A stretch of DNA of 64,000 nucleotides, taken from positions 620,001 through 684,000 of the forward strand of contig NZ_KB894571.1 in NCBI RefSeq assembly GCF_000374525.1, read 5' to 3'. The translations under genes and the position numbers were made by a program. Each line of letters starts with the position of its first letter. The first letter of the stretch is position 1. The notes under the pieces were generated by a model. The model made no database searches and was not told where the DNA came from. It saw nothing but the letters and a program-made list of their open reading frames with translations. This DNA comes from Amorphus coralli DSM 19760. Its GTDB lineage: Bacteria > Pseudomonadota > Alphaproteobacteria > Rhizobiales > Amorphaceae. Shown here one piece after another: positions 8,142 through 17,600 of the stretch.

Positions 8142-9827
8142 TCACAGATCCGGGACGATGAAGTCGATGAGCGCAGTGGCGTCGTAGCGGGTTTCGAGCG
8201 TGCCGTAGGAGCCGCGCCAGGGAGCCCGGATCCGGGCCGCCAGGAAGGCATCGGAGACGACCCGGGGGGCGTGACGGCGCAAGGCGGCCGCCGCCGCCAG
8301 GAGTGCGAGCCGTTCGGTATGGACCCGAAGCGTCCCTTCTTCCGGGTCGCCGTCGCAGAGGGCCGCTCTCAGCGCATTGATTTCCGGTCCGACGCTTTCG
8401 CCGAGGTCGTCGCCTATGGCGGCCAGGACCTCCTCGATCGCCTCCGGCATGCGCTGGGCAACGCGCATCACGTCGAGGCACATGACGTTGCCCGATCCTT
8501 CCCAGATCGCGTTGACCGGCGCCTCGCGATAGAGCCGCGGCAGCGCCGACTCCTCGACGTAGCCGTTGCCGCCGAGGCATTCCATCGCCTCGTAGGCGAC
8601 GCGCGGCGCTGACTTGCAGATCCAGTATTTCGCCACCGGCGTGATCAGCCGCGCGTAGGTCTGCTCGAGATCGCTGTCGACCGCCTTGTCGTAGGATTCC
8701 GCCAGCCGCATGGAGAGCGCCGTCGCGCCGGCCGCGTCGAGCGCCATGTCGGCGAGGACCCGCTGCATCAGCGGCTGCTCGATGAGCCGCTTCTCGAACA
8801 CGGACCGATAGCGCGCGTGGTGCACCGCCTCCGAGACAGCGGCGCGCATGAGACCGGCGGACGCCACCGCGCAGTCCAGCCGGGTCAGCGTGACCATCTC
8901 AAGGATGGTGCGCAATCCCCTGCCCTCGTCGCCCACCAGGAAGCCCGTCGCGCCGGTGAACTCGGCCTCGGAAGAGGCATTGGAGCGGTTGCCGAGCTTG
9001 TCCTTCAAGCGTTGGAACGCGATGGCGTTGATGGTGCCGTCCGGCCTCCAGCGCGGCACCAGAAAGCAGCTCAGCCCCTGCGCCGCCTGGGCAAGAACCA
9101 GGAACGCGTCGGACATGGGGGCCGACAGGAACCATTTGTGACCGATCAGCCGGTAGGCTTCGTCGGCGGAACTCCACTCCGCGACGGTGCGGTTGGCGCG
9201 CACGTCGGTACCGCCCTGCTTCTCCGTCATGCCCATGCCGAGCGTTGCCCCCGCCTTCTCGCCGGCGGGCAGGAACCGGTAGTCGTAGCGGCGCGAGCAG
9301 ACAGCGGGCAGCCAGTCCTCGAAGAGGTCGCCCGAGGTGGCCAGAGCCGCCAGCGAGGCATTGGTCATGGTGAGCGGGCAGAGATGGCCGCACTCCGTCT
9401 GGGCAGCGAGATAGAAGCGGGCCGCGCGCTGACGGTGCTGGCGGCCGGCTTGGCCGTCGGGTTCCTCCCAGATCGAGGCATGCAGCCCGGCCGCCACGCC
9501 CCGGCTCATGAGGGCGTGGTAGGCGGGGTGATACTCGACAACGTCCAGCCGGCGACCGGTGCGGTCGTGGGTGCGCAGGACCGGCGTGTTATCGTTGGCG
9601 AGCCGGGCGAAGTCCCGCGCATCCGCCGATCCCCAGTAGGCTCCCGCCCGATAGAGCTCGTCCTCCAGCTCTGGTTCGAGGACCTCCTCCAGCATGGCAA
9701 GCAGGATGGGATCGCCGTCGAACAGGTTGCAACCGTCGGAGGGCGGCACCTGGTTGGTGATCCGGTGCGTTTCGAAGGGATCGAGCCAGTCCGCGTCGCC
9801 AGTATGCGAATCCGATGGGGTCGTCAT
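8142..9827 (-). CDS. aidB: AidB-type acyl-CoA dehydrogenase family protein
   Basis: The protein has 561 residues (E. coli AidB 541). Its N-terminus (THRITNQVPPSDGCNLFDGD) and the YHPAYHALM segment mark the AidB subgroup of the acyl-CoA dehydrogenase superfamily. CPLTMTNASLAALAT, GMTEKQGGTDVRAN and GHKWFLSAPMSDAFLVLAQ form the flavin-binding core. ECLGGNGYVEESALPRLYREA is the conserved C-terminal segment. In E. coli, AidB is an FAD protein of the Ada adaptive response to alkylation damage that also binds DNA; its enzymatic substrate is unclear. No ada gene is in the window. The gene is monocistronic and divergent from plsY. Confidence 0.88.
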   Translation of the reverse strand: MTTPSDSHTGDADWLDPFETHRITNQVPPSDGCNLFDGDPILLAMLEEVLEPELEDELYRAGAYWGSADARDFARLANDNTPVLRTHDRTGRRLDVVEYHPAYHALMSRGVAAGLHASIWEEPDGQAGRQHRQRAARFYLAAQTECGHLCPLTMTNASLAALATSGDLFEDWLPAVCSRRYDYRFLPAGEKAGATLGMGMTEKQGGTDVRANRTVAEWSSADEAYRLIGHKWFLSAPMSDAFLVLAQAAQGLSCFLVPRWRPDGTINAIAFQRLKDKLGNRSNASSEAEFTGATGFLVGDEGRGLRTILEMVTLTRLDCAVASAGLMRAAVSEAVHHARYRSVFEKRLIEQPLMQRVLADMALDAAGATALSMRLAESYDKAVDSDLEQTYARLITPVAKYWICKSAPRVAYEAMECLGGNGYVEESALPRLYREAPVNAIWEGSGNVMCLDVMRVAQRMPEAIEEVLAAIGDDLGESVGPEINALRAALCDGDPEEGTLRVHTERLALLAAAAALRRHAPRVVSDAFLAARIRAPWRGSYGTLETRYDATALIDFIVPDL

Positions 9828-10158
9828 CTCGGTCGGCTCCTTTGCGCCGGCCCGGGCGGCGCGGTTCAGGCGCGCGATCTCAGGCGCGATTCGACGAATC
9901 GGGGAGCGATGCTAAGGCCCCGCCCCCTAAGCAATGCTGAACGCGGGCGTCGCTCGATCCATCCATGCGAGCGGCCATGCGGCCGGCAGGCAACAGCAAC
10001 GCAATGGATGCAGGCGCCTGCCGCCCGGATACGCCCGCGCAGGCCGACAGAGGCGCCATGCGGTCGGCCCTTACCTCATCATCAGCTATTTTCACCGCAT
10101 CGGAAAAGGCTCTAGGGTCGTTCGCGCTCGTCGCACAGCAAGCTCCGAGGACGCTTTT
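9828..10158. other. Divergent intergenic region aidB/plsY
   Basis: This 331-base stretch separates the divergent aidB and plsY genes. Open frames here have no convincing ribosome-binding sites and no recognisable protein. It should hold both promoters, but I see no clear -35/-10 pair. The only clear signal is the GAGG ribosome-binding site at 10147-10150 serving plsY. Confidence 0.5.
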
Positions 10159-10773
10159 ATGCCCGACCCGATCAGCTGGTCCGTTGCGCTGCCTTCGTTT
10201 CTCGCCGCCTTTGCCTTCGGCTACCTGCTTGGCTCCATTCCCTTCGGCGTCATCCTCACGCGGCTGGCGGGAGCCGGAGACCTGCGCACGATCGGCTCAG
10301 GCAACATCGGCGCGACCAACGTTCTGCGCACCGGACGCAAGGGGCTCGCCGCCCTCACCCTCCTCGGCGATGCCGGCAAGGGTGCCGTTGCGGTCCTGGT
10401 CGCCGCCCACTGGGGCCCGGACCTCGTGGTGCTGGCGGCCCTCGGCGCCTTCCTCGGTCATCTCTTTCCCGTGTGGGTCGGTTTCCGTGGAGGCAAGGGG
10501 GTGGCGACCTATCTCGGCATCCTGATTGCCGTTACCTGGCCCGCAGCCCTGATCTTCGCCGCCGTGTGGCTAGCGATGGCGTTTCTCTTCCGCTACTCGT
10601 CGCTGGCCGCACTCATTGCAAGCCTAGCGACCGTGGTCTTCCTGTTTGCCTTTTCCCGCACCCAGTGGGCGGAGCTCTTCACGGTCCTGACGGTCCTGTC
10701 CTGGGCCAAGCACTGGCAGAATATCGGCCGCCTCCTGAACGGCACCGAAAGCAAGATCGGCCAGAAGACATGA
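10159..10773 (+). CDS. plsY: Glycerol-3-phosphate acyltransferase PlsY
   Basis: This 204-residue integral membrane protein has about five hydrophobic segments. The three PlsY motifs are visible: [27 protein letters not shown] and the [13 protein letters not shown] glycine-rich loop. It transfers an acyl group from acyl-phosphate to glycerol-3-phosphate, the first acylation step in phospholipid synthesis. The frame extends 75 codons upstream, but ATG 10159 follows a GAGG site and begins with the first membrane segment. It overlaps dprA by four bases (ATGA). plsY-dprA adjacency is conserved in Hyphomicrobiales. Confidence 0.93.
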   Translation: MPDPISWSVALPSFLAAFAFGYLLGSIPFGVILTRLAGAGDLRTIGSGNIGATNVLRTGRKGLAALTLLGDAGKGAVAVLVAAHWGPDLVVLAALGAFLGHLFPVWVGFRGGKGVATYLGILIAVTWPAALIFAAVWLAMAFLFRYSSLAALIASLATVVFLFAFSRTQWAELFTVLTVLSWAKHWQNIGRLLNGTESKIGQKT

Positions 10774-11900
10774 CCGGCGACCCGCCTTCGGCCGTGCGAT
10801 TGACGGCGGAGCAGCGCATTGCTTGGCTCCGCCTCATCCGGTCGGAGCGGGTCGGTCCCACCACTTTCCGCGAACTCCTCAACCACTACGGATCCGCCGC
10901 AGCGGCGGTCGAGGCCATCCCCGACCTCTCCCGGCGCGGGGGAGCCGCACGCGGCATACGCATCGCTTCCAGGGAGGACGCGGAAGCGGAGTTGGAGGCG
11001 ACGGAAGCCATCGGCGCCCGCATCGTCGCCATCGGAGAGCCCGGCTATCCTGTGCACCTGCGCCACGTCGATGCGCCGCCGCCCATCGTTTCCATTCTCG
11101 GCGGCGATGAGATCTGTGCGCGTCCCGCTGCGGCCATTGTCGGCGCCCGCAATGCGTCCCTTGCCGGTCGCAAGCTTGCCCGCCGGATTGCGACCGATCT
11201 CGGCGAGGCCGGCTTCGCCATCATATCCGGGCTGGCACGCGGCATCGACGCCGCTGCTCACGAAGCGTCCCTCAGGACGGGGACCGCAGCCGTTCTGGCC
11301 GGCGGGCTGGACCGGATCTACCCACCGGAACACGGCCCGCTCCTGCAGTCGATCGTCGATCAGGGCGGCATCGCCGTCACCGAGATGCCGATCGGGTGGG
11401 CCGCCCGTGCCCAGGACTTTCCCAGGCGCAACCGGCTGATTTCCGGTATGAGCCTCGGCGTCGTGGTCATTGAGGCCGCACGACGATCCGGCTCTCTGCA
11501 CACCGCACGCTTTGCCAGCGAGCAGGGTCGCGACGTCTTCGCGGTTCCCGGCTCTCCCCTCGACCCGAGGGCAGAAGGGTGCAACCATCTCATCCGGGAA
11601 GGCGCCACGCTGATCACCGGCGCGGCCGATGTGATCGAGGCTCTCGGACCGTTGCTCGACCGTCCGCACGCGCCGCCGCCGAGACTGGAGGACCCCATGG
11701 CGCACGGCGATCCCGTACCGGAGGCCGACGACAGCGCCCGTTCGGCGATCGTCGAGGCCCTCAGCCCGACGCCCACTTCGGTGGACGAGATCATCCGCGA
11801 GACGGGGCTTTCGCCAGCCGTGGTTCAGCTTGTTCTGCTGGAGCTCGATCTTGCCGGGCGCCTGACCCGCCACGGAGGCGGTGCGGTCTCGATCGTCTGA
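10770..11900 (+). CDS. dprA: DNA-processing protein DprA/Smf
   Basis: The 376-residue protein begins at ATG 10770, overlapping the plsY stop. It has the usual three parts: an N-terminal helical SAM-like region (residues 1-80), a central Rossmann-type DprA domain, and a C-terminal winged-helix segment ([20 protein letters not shown], then ELDLAGRL). The Rossmann core shows [40 protein letters not shown] and [11 protein letters not shown]. In naturally competent bacteria DprA protects incoming single-stranded DNA and loads RecA; its role elsewhere is less clear. In related genomes topA follows; here it does not. Confidence 0.92.
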   Translation: MTGDPPSAVRLTAEQRIAWLRLIRSERVGPTTFRELLNHYGSAAAAVEAIPDLSRRGGAARGIRIASREDAEAELEATEAIGARIVAIGEPGYPVHLRHVDAPPPIVSILGGDEICARPAAAIVGARNASLAGRKLARRIATDLGEAGFAIISGLARGIDAAAHEASLRTGTAAVLAGGLDRIYPPEHGPLLQSIVDQGGIAVTEMPIGWAARAQDFPRRNRLISGMSLGVVVIEAARRSGSLHTARFASEQGRDVFAVPGSPLDPRAEGCNHLIREGATLITGAADVIEALGPLLDRPHAPPPRLEDPMAHGDPVPEADDSARSAIVEALSPTPTSVDEIIRETGLSPAVVQLVLLELDLAGRLTRHGGGAVSIV

Positions 11901-11977
11901 TCCGAGGTTGGGGAGGGCGAAGCCCGGCGGCTGCCCTATATGTGTGGCCTGGGGAGCTTCGAGACGAGGAGACCGCC

Positions 11978-12775
11978 GTGTATCGCCGTTCCGACCGCAC
12001 CTACAAGTGTGCCTTGATTACCGGTGCCTCCCGTGGGCTCGGCAGGGCCTATGCCCAGGGACTGTCTCCCGAGACAAGGATTCTGCTGACCGGGCGCGAC
12101 GAGGCCGCGCTCGGCGAGGCGGCCGGGATGCTGCAAGCCGAGGGCCGGGACGTGGAGGTGATCACCGCGGATCTTGCCACGGCCGATGGCCGCGATAGCG
12201 TCATCCGGCGTGCGGAGGCGGAAGGCATAGATCTGCTCGTCAACAATGCCGGGATCGGAACCTACGGCGCTTTCATGGACGCACCGATGGAGCGCCACGA
12301 GGCAGTGATATCCGTGAACATCACGGCCGTCCTTGCCCTCACCCACGCCCTCGTCCCGACACTTGTCGCCAGTGCGGAGGCGCAGCGCCGACGCGCGGCG
12401 CTCATCACGATCTCGTCCAGCCTGGCATTCGTGCCCGTCCCGCAGTTCGCGACCTATGCCGCCAGCAAGGCCTTCATCCTGTCGTTCGGCGAGGCGCTGG
12501 CAGCGGAACTGGCCGGCGAACCGCTCGACGTCCTGACGGTCTGTCCCGGGCCGACCCGGACGGAGTTCGGTCAGAATGCCGGGTATGAGGGAGGCGACCT
12601 GCCCGGCGCCATCGCCCCGGAGCGCGTCGTGGAGGCCACCTACGGCGCCATCGGCCGGCAGCGCACGCTGGTCATCGATCCGTTGTCGAAAGTCGCCTTC
12701 GGGCCCGCGGCGTTCGCCCGCAACGCCATCAGCGAGGTCGTGAACCGGGCCGGGCGCCTGCGCACCGGCTCATGA
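11978..12775 (+). CDS. Short-chain dehydrogenase/reductase (SDR)
   Basis: This 265-residue classical SDR starts at GTG 11978 (VYRRSDRTYKCALITGASRG); a GAGGAG site at 11966-11971 supports this start. The cofactor loop is TGASRGLGRAYA, followed by NNAGIGTYG. The catalytic residues are the Ser in ITISSSLAF and the Tyr/Lys of TYAASKAF. CPGPTRTEF closes the active site. It should reduce a carbonyl or oxidise an alcohol with NAD(P)H; the substrate is unknown. It is 77 bases downstream of dprA and probably has its own transcript. Confidence 0.88.
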   Translation: MYRRSDRTYKCALITGASRGLGRAYAQGLSPETRILLTGRDEAALGEAAGMLQAEGRDVEVITADLATADGRDSVIRRAEAEGIDLLVNNAGIGTYGAFMDAPMERHEAVISVNITAVLALTHALVPTLVASAEAQRRRAALITISSSLAFVPVPQFATYAASKAFILSFGEALAAELAGEPLDVLTVCPGPTRTEFGQNAGYEGGDLPGAIAPERVVEATYGAIGRQRTLVIDPLSKVAFGPAAFARNAISEVVNRAGRLRTGS

Positions 12776-12822
12776 TCATCCCGCCTGTGCGGATGTCAGA
12801 GCCGTCTATGGTGGGAAGGGAG

Positions 12823-12899
12823 TGGTACCGCCTCCCCGGTTTGAACGGGGGACCTCTGGATCCACAATCCAGCGCTCTAACCAACTGAGCTAAGGCGGC
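12823..12899 (-). tRNA. tRNA-His (anticodon GTG)
   Basis: A complete 77-base cloverleaf on the minus strand. The acceptor arm GCCGCCT pairs with AGGCGGT. The D arm is GCTCAGTTGGTTAGAGC and the anticodon loop is TTGTGGA within CTGGA/TCCAG, giving anticodon GTG. The T loop is TTCAAAC and the CCA end is encoded. The first acceptor pair is G1:U72, the discriminator is A73, and the base before G1 is T, so no G-1 is encoded. This is the alphaproteobacterial histidine tRNA type, not the G-1:C73 type. Confidence 0.95.
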
Positions 12900-12913
12900 A
12901 CGAACGGAGCGGC

Positions 12914-12942
12914 ACCCTAAGTTCAACGAAACCGATTTGCAA
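12914..12942 (-). promoter_or_regulatory. Likely sigma-70 promoter of tRNA-His
   Basis: On the minus strand TTGCAA (12942-12937) and TAGGGT (12919-12914) are separated by exactly 17 bases. The -10 element ends 14 bases before the first base of the tRNA. Both hexamers are imperfect, but spacing and position are right. Confidence 0.5.
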
Positions 12943-13030
12943 GCCGGTGGAAAGCACGATCCACCGCCGCGAAAATGCGGGTTGGGCGCCTGGCAATCGC
13001 GTCGACGAGCAAGGTCTTCCGAAGACGAGA

Positions 13031-13059
13031 AAGGCGCGCCGGAAGCACCGACGCGCCTT
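13031..13059 (-). terminator. Terminator downstream of the first phasin gene
   Basis: AAGGCGCG at 13031-13038 and CGCGCCTT at 13052-13059 form an 8-bp stem. Read on the minus strand the hairpin is followed by TCTCGTCTT. It begins 26 bases after the phasin stop codon at 13086. The T-tract is interrupted, so termination may be partial. Confidence 0.55.
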
Positions 13060-13085
13060 CAGAGTCGAGGGTGAAGAGAGGCGCG

Positions 13086-13670
13086 TTACGCGACCTTCAT
13101 CTTCTCCTGGGTCTTTTCCCAGATGTCCTTGACCGGAGCGGAGCTCTCGGACGCCACCTTGGTGGCCAGCTCCTGCATGTCCTTCACCTGCGCGGTGAAG
13201 GTCTCGAACTGCTCGCGAGCAAACTTGGTCTGCAGCTCGACAGCGTCGGACATCGACTTCGCAGCGACGATTTCCTTGGCGAAGGAAAAAGCGCGGTCGG
13301 TGTTCGACTGGGCGTTCTCGATCGCCTTCATGTTCAGGTCGACGAAGCCTTTGCGGGCGTTCTCGTAAGCGTCTTCCATCATGTCAGTGGCCTCCTCAGC
13401 CGCATTCTTGAAAGATTCGTAGTTTTTCTTGGCTCGCTCCACGCCGAGCTCGGCCATTTCGCGAACCGTTTCCGGAATCTCGAGCTTCTCGCTGGAAAAG
13501 CCCGGGAAAGGCGTGACGTTGCCCGGAAGCTCCGTTTCAGCTGCCTCGACCGCCGCCTCGGTGGCCTGTTCGGCCATCTCGGTGGCTTCGGCCGCCGTTT
13601 CCGTCACGGTTTCGGCAGCCGTCTCGGCCGCGTTCGCGGCATCGGGCTTGGACACTGGTTTTCTAGCCAT
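13086..13670 (-). CDS. Phasin family protein (PHA granule-associated), long form
   Basis: The 194-residue protein starts at 13670 (MARKPVSKPDAA), preceded by an AGGGA-type site. Residues about 11-48 are a low-complexity Ala/Glu/Thr segment. The rest is the phasin helical domain: NYESFKNAAEEATDMMEDAY, then FVDLNMKAIENAQSNTD and FSFAKEIVAAKSMSDAVELQ. Phasins coat polyhydroxyalkanoate granules and control their size and number. A second phasin gene lies upstream in the same direction, and a PhaR-like site stands in front of each. The acidic N-terminal extension could modulate granule surface charge; that is speculation. Confidence 0.88.
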   Translation of the reverse strand: MARKPVSKPDAANAAETAAETVTETAAEATEMAEQATEAAVEAAETELPGNVTPFPGFSSEKLEIPETVREMAELGVERAKKNYESFKNAAEEATDMMEDAYENARKGFVDLNMKAIENAQSNTDRAFSFAKEIVAAKSMSDAVELQTKFAREQFETFTAQVKDMQELATKVASESSAPVKDIWEKTQEKMKVA

Positions 13671-13809
13671 TTGATTCTCAGTCCCTTCAATCTGCGCGCC
13701 GACTCGGTCGTCGAGCCGCACGATTGACAAAGCCTGTGACTTTGCGGCTCCCGGTACGCAATCCTAGGTCGCTACTCACGAACCCGGCAGCCCATTGGGC
13801 GACACACCC

Positions 13810-13838
13810 CATATAGGCCACCGCCCTTCGCGATGCAA
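13810..13838 (-). promoter_or_regulatory. Likely promoter of the long phasin gene
   Basis: On the minus strand TTGCAT (13838-13833) and TATATG (13815-13810) are 17 bases apart. The PhaR-like site lies just upstream (13848-13859). Transcription would start near 13803, giving a leader of about 130 bases. Confidence 0.55.
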
Positions 13839-13847
13839 CAATTTTTT

Positions 13848-13859
13848 TGCAGTGCAGCA
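13848..13859 (+). promoter_or_regulatory. PhaR-like operator 1
   Basis: TGCAGTGCAGCA fits at every position the degenerate consensus TGCRNYGCASMA that I recall for the Paracoccus regulator PhaR. It ends up 10 bases upstream of the proposed -35 box of the long phasin gene. Extended by one base on each side it reads TTGCAGTGCAGCAA, a near-palindrome. Confidence 0.6.
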
Positions 13860-13943
13860 AAACCAAGTCGAGCACCACATTCGGCCGGCTTGCCCGCCGG
13901 CCGGCCCCGTGGTGTCAGCCCGTTGAACTCTGGCCGTCGGGCG

Positions 13944-14333
13944 TCAGCCCTTGGTGGCCTTCTGGCCCACGTCGCTGGCCGTCTTGGCCGCAGTGTCGCC
14001 GATCTCGCGGGTCTGCTCGCCGAAGGCCGACATGCGCTTGGTCATGAACTCCGACTGGAGCTTCATGATCTCTTCCATGTCCTTCGCCCGCGCCATCTTC
14101 TCGGCGAAGTCGAAGGCCGCGGAGATGTTCTCTTCCGCGTAAGTCAGCATCTTCTTGTTGATGTCGGCGGCACCCGCCTGCACCTGCTGGGTGGAGCCCT
14201 CGACCGAGGTGACGGTCGTCTGGGCGACCTTCATGAAGTCCTCGATCGCCTTGCGGGCCTGGGTAACGCTCTGCTCGGCATAGGTCCGGAGCTGATCCGG
14301 CACCTCGAACTGGCTGTTCAGCTTGTCGTTCAT
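13944..14333 (-). CDS. Phasin family protein, short form
   Basis: The 129-residue protein begins at 14333 (MNDKLNSQFEVPDQL); a strong GGGAGGG site sits at about 14341-14347. The phasin domain covers most of it: RTYAEQSVTQARKAIEDFMK, then ADINKKMLTYAEENISAAFD and FAEKMARAKDMEEIMKLQSE. It should be amphipathic and largely helical, binding polyhydroxyalkanoate granules. It shares the helical pattern of the neighbouring phasin but lacks that protein's acidic N-terminus. PhaR-like elements at 14369-14380 and 14458-14469 lie upstream. The synthase phaC and the regulator phaR are not in the window. Confidence 0.88.
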   Translation of the reverse strand: MNDKLNSQFEVPDQLRTYAEQSVTQARKAIEDFMKVAQTTVTSVEGSTQQVQAGAADINKKMLTYAEENISAAFDFAEKMARAKDMEEIMKLQSEFMTKRMSAFGEQTREIGDTAAKTASDVGQKATKG

Positions 14334-14368
14334 CGCGAACCCTCCCGTTTGCACGCTCGTCACCGACT

Positions 14369-14380
14369 TCCGGTGCAGCA
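14369..14380 (+). promoter_or_regulatory. PhaR-like element 2 (imperfect)
   Basis: TCCGGTGCAGCA matches TGCRNYGCASMA at 11 of 12 positions. It lies 36 bases upstream of the short phasin start codon, so it would fall in the leader or around the transcription start. It is weaker evidence alone than the perfect matches at 13848 and 14458. Confidence 0.4.
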
Positions 14381-14457
14381 AAGAACCCATAAAAATGTGA
14401 ACCCAGTAAGAATGGACCGGGTTCCGGCTCGACGGGTTGAAAGTCTTGCATGAAGTC

Positions 14458-14469
14458 TGCTGCACCGCA
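14458..14469 (-). promoter_or_regulatory. PhaR-like operator 3
   Basis: Read on the minus strand this is TGCGGTGCAGCA, a full match to TGCRNYGCASMA. It lies 125 bases upstream of the short phasin start. With 13848-13859 it gives one perfect site per phasin gene. The whole gap 14334-14641 (308 bases) has no gene; besides this it holds a TTAACC half-site at 14488 and the CtrA-like site at 14557. Confidence 0.6.
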
Positions 14470-14556
14470 ACGACGGCACGACCGGCATTAACCCTCGCGA
14501 GCAAAGACCGGCGCGACGGCGTCGCATCCGGTGGACCCCGCTCGCAACGCTTTGTA

Positions 14557-14572
14557 TTAACGCGAAATTAGC
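14557..14572 (+). promoter_or_regulatory. CtrA-like site upstream of the histidine kinase
   Basis: TTAA, seven bases, then TTAGC: one mismatch from the CtrA consensus TTAA-N7-TTAAC. It is 70 bases upstream of the kinase start. A second TTAACC half-site is at 14488-14493. In a genome this GC-rich, paired TTAA words are uncommon. Confidence 0.4.
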
Positions 14573-14641
14573 CGGAAACGGGCACTTTCCGACCGGAGCA
14601 ACAGCGGGCCAGATGGACGGGGAGCCTGTCACGTCCTTCCC

Positions 14642-17600
14642 ATGAACGAAGCGTTCGAAACCTTTCTTCGACTGTGCACGCACGCCGAGATCGGCGGAGC
14701 GACACGCGAAGTGCGTCCGATCGTCGTCGTGGACCCGGCGCGGGAGAAGGTGGTCTGGGCCAACGCGTCGGGCGCCCGCCTGTGCGACCATGCCACGGCG
14801 TGGGAGATGGTGACCACGCCGTCCCGCCGCGCCGCGCGCCTTGCCCGCGACCTGGCTCGACATGTGGCCCTCAGGGGCCCCGAGCAACGCTCCACGCTGG
14901 TCCGCATCCGGATCGGAACGGAGATCCTCGTGCTGCAGTGCCTGGTGCACGCCATCGACGCGGGCGAGCACGGTGAGCCGGTCGCCTTCACTCTGGTAGC
15001 TGCCCCGGCAAGCCTGTCCTTGCGCGCCCGCGATCCGCTGGCAGCCTTCGCGCGCTTCGTGGGCGGAGATGGTGCTTCGGTGGTCGATGCCAGTGGCGCG
15101 TTGGTCGCCAGGTCCGGAAGCGACTGGTACCCCCGACAGGCTGGTGGCCGCTCGATTGCGCTGGGAAATCTCGGCTTATATCTGCGCCTGACGGAGCCGC
15201 CCTCCGCATGGGCAGGGGCGCCGGAGCCCGTTCCGACCATGACAGAGGCAGGCGGGGTTTCGCGGCAGAACTGGCCCGCCGCGACCGGCACCTCCGCCCC
15301 CCGCACGCCGAAAGACACGCCGGAAGAGACGATGGCCGATATCCGCCCCCCGCTGGACGCGGTCCACCTCTCCCGATGCCAGGCGCCGGCGGCGACGGAT
15401 CTCGGCGCGAAGGCCGTGGATACGCCCACCTTCGACACGATGGAGACCATTGAGCTGCGCGCCCGCGCCGATGGTGAGGACCAGGCGGAAGAGCCCACGA
15501 CGATGGACGATGAGAACGACGTCGCCCGGACGGGCGAAGCGGAACCGGCCGCAGCCGAGACGCCCGCTGCGCGTCCCATCCGCTTCACCTGGCAGACCGA
15601 CGGCGACGATCGGCTGACCTATCTCTCGCCCGAGTTCGGCGGCGTCTTCGGCGAGACCGAGCGACTTCTCGGCCTGCCCTGGAAAGACTTGTCGAGCACC
15701 TACGACCTCGATCCGGAGGGTGCGTTCGCGTTCGCGCTATCAGAGCGCGCCGCGTGGAGCGGAACCACCATCTACTGGCCGAGCGCGCGCCATGGCGGGC
15801 GGGTGCCCATAGACCTCGCCGGGCTCGCCATCGAAAGTCGCGACCGGGAGTTCGTCGGGTTCCGCGGCTTCGGCCTGATCCGGACCGGCGACACGGTTGC
15901 CGAAGCCGTGAAAGAGCCGACTGCCCTACCCGCCGCCCCCCGCCTTTCAGCGGTCGAGGCATCGTCACCGGCCCACCCAGCCCCGCCGCTGCGCGCCGAT
16001 CCACCGACCAATGTCGTGCGCATGCCGGGCCGGGACGGGCCAGCCATGGACAACCGGCATCTTTCCCGTCCCGAGCGCGAAGCCTTCCGCCTGATCGCGG
16101 CAGCTTTGGGTGCCCGCTACGAGGGCGACGACGACGAACCGGCAGCCTACAGGCCGGCGGAGCCGGCACCGCTGCACACGGTGCCTGCCCGTGGTGCCGT
16201 GGCACCCGAGCCGGCCCCGCCTTCCCGTCCGGCCACCGCACCCGCCCCCCTCACGCGCAGCCGGTCTTGGCAGCGTCGGAGCGACGCCGACCCGATGCCG
16301 TCGGCATTCGCCGGTCCAGAGCGCCCCCAGCCGGACACCCGCCTGCTCGACCGCCTGCCGGTGGCGCTGCTGGTCTCCCAACACGACCGTCTGGTGCACG
16401 CCAACAAGGCCGCGCTGAAGCTGCTCGGTCACCGCACCCTGTCAGCGCTGATCCGGGCAGGCGGGCTGACTGCCGTCTTCGCGGACGACGAGGACGAACC
16501 TGACGCGCCGGAGGGCACGGTGCACCTCGGTCACGCCGACGGGCACGCCATTCCGGCGGAGGTCCGGCTTCATTCCGTGCCATGGGGCGACGAGCGCGCG
16601 CTTCTGGTACTCTTGCGGGCTTCGCCCGCCGGCGAGAGCCCCCGGGAGGACCGCGCCATGAGCGACGAGACCGATACCGGACCGGGGCGGGACGCCTCCG
16701 TCCCCGATACCGGAAACACCGCAGGCGACGCCCCATCCGGCGAGGCGCCGGCCGTTGCGAGCGTTCTCGACGCAATTCCGGATGCCGTGTTCGTGCTGGA
16801 TGCCGACCGCCGCATCCTGATCGCCAACGGCGGCGCCGAGGCCATCTTCAACCGCACGGCGTCTGCGTTCCGGGGCATGCGGCTCGACCATCTTCTTGCC
16901 GAGGAGGACAGCGCCGCGGTCCAGGCTCTTTTCGCCGACCTGGCCGTCGGACACGATGCCTCCCGACCGCTGGTGCTCGACGAAGTCGTCGGCCTCTGCC
17001 GCGAGCGCGGGCGCGTTCCGCTGGCTTTGTCGCTCGGCCGCGTGGGCGATACGGAGCGCGCCTGTGTGGTGCTGCGCGATGTCGGCCGCTGGAAGACGGC
17101 AGAGGCGCGCTTTTCCGAAGCGACCCGGGCGGCGGAGGCCGCGAATGCCCAGAAGTCGGAGATGCTCGCGCGGATCAGCCACGAGATCCGTACGCCGCTC
17201 AACGCCATCCTCGGATTCGCCGACGTGATGCTGGCGGAGAAGCTCGGCCCGCTGGGCAACGACCGCTACCGGGACTATCTGCGCGACATCTCGATCTCGG
17301 GACACCACATCCTGAGCCTCGTCAACGACCTGCTCGACCTGTCGAAGATCGAGGCCGGCAAGCTCGATCTCTCGTTCGAGCCGGTGTCGATCAACGATGT
17401 CGCGCGCGACTGCGCCAACATCATGGAGCCGCAGGCCCACACAGAGCGCGTGGCTATCCGCACGCGGCTGCAGGCGGATCTGCCGCGTATCCTGGCCGAC
17501 AGCCGGTCGCTGCGGCAGATCACGCTCAACCTCCTGTCCAACGCCATCAAGTTCAACCGGTCCGGCGGGGAAGTCTCTCTCGCCACATTCGCAGACGAGG

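Noticed and set aside
8817-10115. 432-codon plus-strand frame overlapping aidB and the plsY upstream region
   Set aside because: It is antisense to conserved aidB sequence and has no motif or ribosome-binding site.
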